Shown in pieces: positions 58,130 to 64,000 of a stretch of 64,000 nt of DNA; position 1 is the first letter of the stretch, and each line of letters starts with the position of its first letter. The position numbers were made by a program, and so were the translations under genes. The stretch is from positions 598,866,410-598,930,409 of the forward strand of contig CM057344.1 of NCBI GenBank assembly GCA_030015575.1, given 5' to 3'. The notes under the pieces were generated by a model that was not told the DNA's origin, did no database searches, and saw nothing but the letters and a program-made list of their open reading frames with translations. This stretch comes from Agapanthus africanus (Eukaryota > Streptophyta > Magnoliopsida > Asparagales > Amaryllidaceae).

Positions 58130-60280
58130 CCTAATGCTTTCTTCTAACCCATTCTAAGTAGAGGAAACCTTCAACGTTATTAATGGTGAAGCATTGATGA
58201 CTCAAGAAATCCAAACACCTAATCAGGATGCCATCGCCAATGCCCCCGTAAGTGTCAATGCAACAAATGACCAATTGTTAACAAATGATGATAGCTTCTC
58301 CAAGTGCGTTGTGTTGAAATGTAAGAAGTCTCAATATTGACCCCAATAAGGTGAAATAATGTCAGCGCATTGTAAAAGAAAAATCAATCGACATTCTTTG
58401 CCTAATTGAAACTAAAGTCAAAATGGCTTCGGCCAATCAACCTAAATTCAACTTTTTCGAAGATGAAGGTTCCTTCAACAATTTCCAATATGCTCGTGAA
58501 AGAATTTGGATCAAATTTAATAAAAAAAAATACCCTATCAACATCCTTTCTTCAACGGACCAACTATTCCATTTTCACGTTGGAGGAGATTTTCATGATT
58601 TTCTTTTGTCCGTGGTTTATGGACAAAATAATACGTACGATCGTAGACTTTAAAATGAACTTGAGTTTACTTCTTCTATCGATAAACCATGGTTTGTTGT
58701 TGGAGACTTTAATATTGTCCGTTTTGCACATGAAAAAATTGGTGGTAACCCGACGAATCCTTCTAATATGAATAGCTTCAACGAATGTCTCTTTTCTTAT
58801 GAAATTGATGGTATGGCATCCATGGGTATCAACTTCACTTGGAGCAATTGCAATCGATCGTATTATAGAAAAACTTGATCGGGCTCTTTGCAATATTCTT
58901 CGAACAGAAACTTATCCGAATTCCATCGCTAACTTTCTAGAAGCGGGTGTTTCTGACCATTCTATACATATCATAAATTCCGTTATTGCTCCCACACCTA
59001 AATCTTTCAAGTTTCTCAACATTTAGACCAATTATCCGGAGTTTCTAAGCGTAGTCGAAAATGCATGGAAGGGATACTACTCCGGCGATCCAATTTCTAT
59101 CCTTTTACAAAAAACTTAAAGATGTTAAGCTTGCATTGAAAAGTTGGAGTAAAGAATGTATTGGTGATATTCAATTAAAAATCAATGATGCGAGAAGAGA
59201 CTTATTCAACATCTAAGCTAATATTGATGCTAATTCTGTTGACTCGAATCTATGCTTCTAAAAACGAGAAGCCTCAAGCATGCTTAATCATCTTCTTCAA
59301 CTTGAGGAATCTATTCTCAAATAAAAATCAAGAGTCAATTGGTTTCATTTGGGGATGAAAATAATAAGTTCTTCTATGTGGCTATGTGTAAAAGAGGATA
59401 TTTCAATCATATCAATTCTATCCAACTTGACGATGGTTCATTCACCTCCGATCCTTCTACCATTGCTTCTAAAGCCGTGCATTTTTATCAAGAACTTCTC
59501 AACTCAACTCACCGATATTCATATTTTTTTGTTGATAATGGGCCGAAACTTGAGGAAGCACACATTCATGACATTTCTGAACCCATCACCGATGATGCGA
59601 TTAAAAATGTGGTTTTCAATGTTAATACTATAAAGTCTCCGGGATCGGATGGATTCAACAATTTTTTCTTCAAAAAGCTTGGCCTATCGTTGGAAAATAG
59701 GCAACGAAAGTTATTCTTTATTTTTTTAATACAGCTAAGTTACCGAAATGTGCCAACTCCACTTTGATTTCTCTTAAACCCGATTTCATTCTCTGAATTT
59801 AGGCATATCTCTCTTTGTAATTGTATTTATAAATACATTGCCAAAATTCTTTCATTTAGACTCAAGTCTATTATGCCACATCTCAGTCCCTCTATTCAAA
59901 GCGTTTTTATTCATGGTCGAAATATTGAAGATAATATTTTTCTTGCTTCCGATTTGTTTCATAAATTTCATCAACAGAATGCAAAAAAAAAAGGTTTTGT
60001 GCAAAAATTCATTTGCACAAATTATTTGATTCTGTTAATAAAGATTTTCTTTTACATATTATGGATCAAAGGGGTTTTCCTTCAATGTGGCTCAAATGGA
60101 TTCGTGCTAGCATATATAAATCGATGTTCTCGGTTAGTATGAGTGGCACACAACATGGTTACTTTAGTTCCACTTCTGCTTTACAGCAAGATGATCCTCT
60201 TTCATCTTACCTATTCACATTGGTGATGGCTTCTTTCTCACAAATTTTACAAAAAAAATGAATTTTAGTGAGTTTGGAAC
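58130..60280 (+). mobile_element. L1-type LINE fragment upstream of PLD
   Basis: Endonuclease part: SIDILCLIETKVK, SVVYGQNNTYDRR, VVGDFNIVRFAHEKIGG and GVSDHS (58340-58970). RT part: VSFGDENNKFFYVAM, SPGSDGFNNFFFKK, FIHGRNIEDNIFLA, GFPSMWLKWIRASIY and QQDDPLSSYLFTLVM (59330-60250). Frames are broken many times. It is cut at 60280 before the catalytic YADD region by LTR C. The transcription direction is opposite to PLD (divergent). Confidence 0.88.
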
Positions 60281-61712
60281 TGTCCCCGCCCAAATAGGAC
60301 ACACCCTCTCGGGAGTGCATGCTCCATTTGCTTAAGGCGCAAGGTTTGGGCAGCGCACTTGGTATAAAAGCCAAGTGCACTTGCGATGAACCACGTGCAA
60401 TGCACGTGCGCTTGCGCAAGGCCTTTATATAGCCACGAAGGCAAACTTATGCTACGATACATGTGCAAGGCATGTAATGCATGCATATCCCCTTTAAAGC
60501 ATGCGCTTCTGATTGGACCGAAATTCTTTTGGAAGAATATCTTCCTTATTACCTATTTTAACAAATAGATCTCTGGATACAAGATCCAACGATACGTATA
60601 CATCCTGAATTGATATGTATCAATTCCAATCTTTTTGTTAGGGATTTACCATAACAAATCTCTCTCCTATAAATATGAGGTCTCCGGGGAAAAATAGTGA
60701 TAGACACAGAAGGAGGGATAAGTTTTGATCTACATCATCATTCTCAAAGAAGCCGAGAGTTTTTTTCTCAAAGAAGATCCTCTTCAACCTCAAACCCTAA
60801 TCTTAACTAGATAAATAAAAAGAGAGAACTCTCTTTCTCGTACATAAAGTTTCGGCTTTATTTAGAGTTTCGACTCTCATATACAAGATCAAAAGATCTT
60901 AGGGTTTTATCCACTTTCTATGAAGCTTTAGAACTTCATGAAGGAATATATCCTAAGATCTATGACTTGAGGAAAGACTCCATTCGAAAGTGCTTCAATA
61001 CATTAAAAAAATTGAAGATTTTGCTTCTTTATGAGTTTCGACTCCTTTGAAATCGATAATTTTTTGAAAGTTATTAACTTTCTCAGAGAACATGGTTCAC
61101 CCAAACCTTAGGACGCACTCATAGGAACGCACGCATCATAACATAAAGCAAAATTTTGACTTAACATAAAGTAAAATTTTCTTGGGCGCATCCTAAATTA
61201 GGGCACACCCCATAAACCTGGGAGCACTATAGAAGCGCATCTCCCAAAATTTGACTAATCAAAGTTTTGACTTCGCCAAAAACTAAAGCATTCTGAAAAG
61301 GGCAATACCCTTCGCAAAATTAAAGAGCGCACCATATAAAAATCACGTACACCAATACCAAGTGCGCTCTTCTAAAGAGCCGTGCCGTTTCACCATAAAA
61401 CCATGCGCATCACGTGCGATACACGTGTGCATGCGCCAGGCATGATGCCAATTCCTGACCTATCATGTGCCAAGCAAGGCAGGTGCACCATGCACTGTGC
61501 GCATGAGGCAATGCCAAGCGCATCCCATGAAGGCGCAAGCGCACATGATGCCAAGCAAATACTTGAAGACTTAGTAAATAAACTAAGTATGGAAGCCTAT
61601 GCTTCATTTATGATCAAGTGATCAACTGAGAACAAGTTCTTAATATACGACCATGTTATTTAAATTGATCTTAGTTTCCAAATGAAACTAACGATCCTTA
61701 AATAGAGCATTA
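60281..61712 (+). repeat. LTR C, related to the element A LTR, truncated
   Basis: It starts TGTCCCCGCCC, comparable with TGTTCGCGCCC of A. It shows the same internal order: CACGTGCAATGCACGTGCGC, a GATCCAACGATACGTA segment, TATAAATAT (60668), AAACCCTAATC, CACGTGCGATACACGTG modules (61380-61440) and TTGATCTTAGTTTCC ... ACTAACGATCCTTA. The match to A stops at 61712 where LTR D begins. The rest of the element, if present, is beyond the window. Confidence 0.75.
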
Positions 61713-64000
61713 TGTAACAACCCTAAACTTTCTGTACGGAATTTTTTCTTCTTCAAAATACAAAAAGGAACATCTAAGTCTGAGCACAAATTATAAATTT
61801 AATTTGCTTTTGAACAGCAAGAAAGCACTTACAGCTCATTGGTAAAGCCTTGCACTGCTATGATGTAGCCCTTGTATTCGAATCCCCCAGCCACATATTA
61901 TTTTTATTATATTTTCTTTTAAGCTTTTAGAAGCCCAACAGTTTGCACGTGTACTACACGTAAAATGAAAAGTTACACAGAAATCAAACATGTGCACTAG
62001 GTTATATGAAACGACACCAATACGTGGTACAAATCCCAGACCCAACCAAACCCAAATGGCTGGCGAGATTTGTCATGGGTCGGCGCTTCCGGGCCCCCGT
62101 GGAAAATGCTCTAAAATTTTTACCCCAGAACCCCTTCGCTTACCCCACTACCCCATGTTGTTTGTTTACTCTGAAAACATCCAGAAAGTGATAATTCCTC
62201 TCTTTAATTCATTTTTAATGCACATTTTAATTTCATCTTCATTACCCTAAACCTTAATTTTCCCTATAAATACTATACTACATTTCACCCCTCCTCATTC
62301 AAAAATTCTATACAAAAACTCTCTAAAATTTCCAAGTTCCCAAGTTCTACAAGTGGAGTTAGCAAAGGTCAAAGTTCCGGCGATGTTTCGGGAAGATTCC
62401 GGTGACGAAATGACTCCCCGATGATTCCTATAGCTTCTCTTATCTCTCCTCTTTATTTTTAACCTGTAAATCCCCTCTTCCCTTCTCAATCTCTAGTGTA
62501 AAACTTTCACTTTTCAAAACTCGTCGGAAGCGGAGTTATTCCGGCTTCCGATTATCTTTTCTTTGAAAATCTAATTTTTTCTTAATAAAAATTCTATAAA
62601 TTTTTAATAGATTGTTTAGTAATCATTAACAAACACATTAAAACAAGTTTCATTTCAAAAGAATCTATTATGCAACTTTTATCGCATTTTTACGGTTAAA
62701 TACCATATACTTTACTTTCAGCACAATTCAACATATTCTCTTGTATTACTTTTAGAAAACTCACGAGGTAATGACCTACCTCATCACAACACACATTTTT
62801 GACATAGCATGATAACTGTTGGGACGTTAGTTTATGGGAAAATACGAGTTTACATTTAAATACCATAAACATTCAAAAACCGTTTTCTTTAAAAGTGTAT
62901 TACTTAACTCCTTGCAAATACGTCTCTACAACCCATTTTGGGGAACCCTGATCGGGATGGTGCGGGTTATCGCACATCCTCGAGCCTAGTAGAGCGAGAT
63001 GCAGACCTCCGCAAGGAGCTTTCGATCTCGATGGAATTTTTAATGCAATTTTAAGAAAAATGTGATTTCTATTAAATAAATAAGTTCTATTTATATATAT
63101 ATATATATATATTATCAAAATATCTACTTTAAGTATACAATATATATATTTCATGTTTTCTAAATCAAAGGAATCATAAATTTCAGAAAACCACCATTAC
63201 AAATCAATACAATTCCATTATTACACTAAAATACTATATACAATGAAATCTAGATTATATTCACTAGAATATTTCACTTTATAAAATATTACAATTATGA
63301 AAATCTTAAAGACGATAATTAAATACTTGAAGTGTATTTTGAAAATATATCAAAACTATTTTTCATAAAACCCCCTCAAGTTATATTAATTTACAATAAG
63401 GACCCTATTAAATATAGGTTTAAGCGGGACCAGTTCTCTTGAGGCTCAGGGAGCCGGAGAATATGAGTGCTTGCCTATTTAAGGTAGACAACCTAAAAGC
63501 GGTGTTATCAATATGGTAATTGTCTTGGAAAAAGACACAAATCCTGCCGTCCATGTGCAGCAGTTACCGATAATATCAAAACTAATTCAGGATTTCAATT
63601 AGTTTTAAAGTGTCTGACTCAGACAGAGTCTCAGTCTAATCTGAAATCAATCGATCTATTCTTGAATATGATTCAAGTATAACTCTAATTCAACATGAAT
63701 TCATTTATACCAGAATACAATCTATATCAACATGACTCGACCGAACCAAACCATGGATATACTCTGATTATATGACTATCCATTTATATCCATTCCGTTT
63801 ACTGATATCATGGTTTCGGCAAGTCTTCCATTTACTACAAGACAATACAATACAATCAGTACAATCAATACAATCAATACAAAAGACATTACAGGGTCAA
63901 AAGGGAAAAAGTTATCAAAGGAGGAAGATGAAAGAGTAGAGGCGCTTCTGAAGAGACCCCTGCATTTATAGGATGTGATGGAAACGCTTCATCTCCCCGA
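61713..64000 (+). mobile_element. LTR D and following sequence, runs off the right edge
   Basis: It starts TGTAACAACCCTAAAC, a start often seen in Ty3/gypsy chromovirus LTRs of plants, and has TATAAATA at 62265 followed by TTCACCCCTCCTC. No coding domain is seen before the edge, so the LTR end and family are not settled. It contains a tRNA-like stretch (61825-61893), an AT microsatellite (63091-63111) and CAATACAATCAATACAAT repeats near 63850. Confidence 0.45.
61825..61893 (+). repeat. tRNA-like segment within LTR D
   Basis: An A-box-like AGCTCATTGGTAAAGCC and a B-box-like TATTCGAATCCCCC are spaced as in a tRNA. The acceptor and D stems do not pair well, so it is more likely a SINE head or a decayed tRNA than a working tRNA gene. 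Confidence 0.4.

Noticed and set aside
61825..61893. Functional tRNA gene
   Set aside because: A-box and B-box resemblance only; the acceptor and D stems do not pair properly.

Overview
The window is nuclear DNA of a flowering plant. It holds most of one long host gene, split by very large introns, and those introns and the upstream flank are packed with LTR retrotransposons and LINEs. There is no bacterial-style gene organisation. The species cannot be named from the sequence.

Host gene. One minus-strand gene for a C2-domain phospholipase D of the beta class runs from its start codon at 57804 to the left edge. Nine exons (832 codons) were rebuilt by splice sites and reading phase: 57804-56611, 49524-49408, 43528-43334, 42305-42057, 41711-41643, 41540-41393, 40638-40490, 1399-1223 and 201-4. 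The last exon lies off the left end. Both HKD catalytic motifs are intact. Intron 5 uses a GC donor. Intron 7 is 39,090 bp and about 90% of it is retrotransposon.

Intron 7 (1400-40489). From left to right: a decayed Ty1/copia element (1431-6126, minus, target-site duplication ATATC) only 31 bases from the exon 8 acceptor; about 2.4 kb of ordinary intron; then a giant Tat-like Ty3/gypsy element A (about 8543-38878, plus). A second Tat-like element B (14570-27865, minus) is inserted into A's gag. A carries decayed gag, protease, RT, RNase H, a second RNase H and integrase. B has gag remnants but no pol; spacer and minisatellite DNA lies where pol would be. A's 5' LTR was later interrupted by about 0.68 kb that includes a piece resembling plastid trnV-UAC.

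Most notable observation. Just inside the 3' LTR, A and B each carry a related gene antisense to the element. Each has G-boxes, a shared GTACAGCGGTG block, a TATA box, a likely 5' UTR intron whose acceptor lies 5 nt before the ATG, and a protein starting MA. The copy in B is intact (168 aa); the copy in A is frameshifted.

Other introns and the flank. Intron 2 holds an RTE-clade LINE with an 18-bp target-site duplication. Intron 1 holds a degenerate AT-rich tandem array and two MITE candidates. Upstream of the gene (58130-64000) an L1-type LINE is cut by an LTR related to A, which is cut in turn by another LTR that runs off the right edge.
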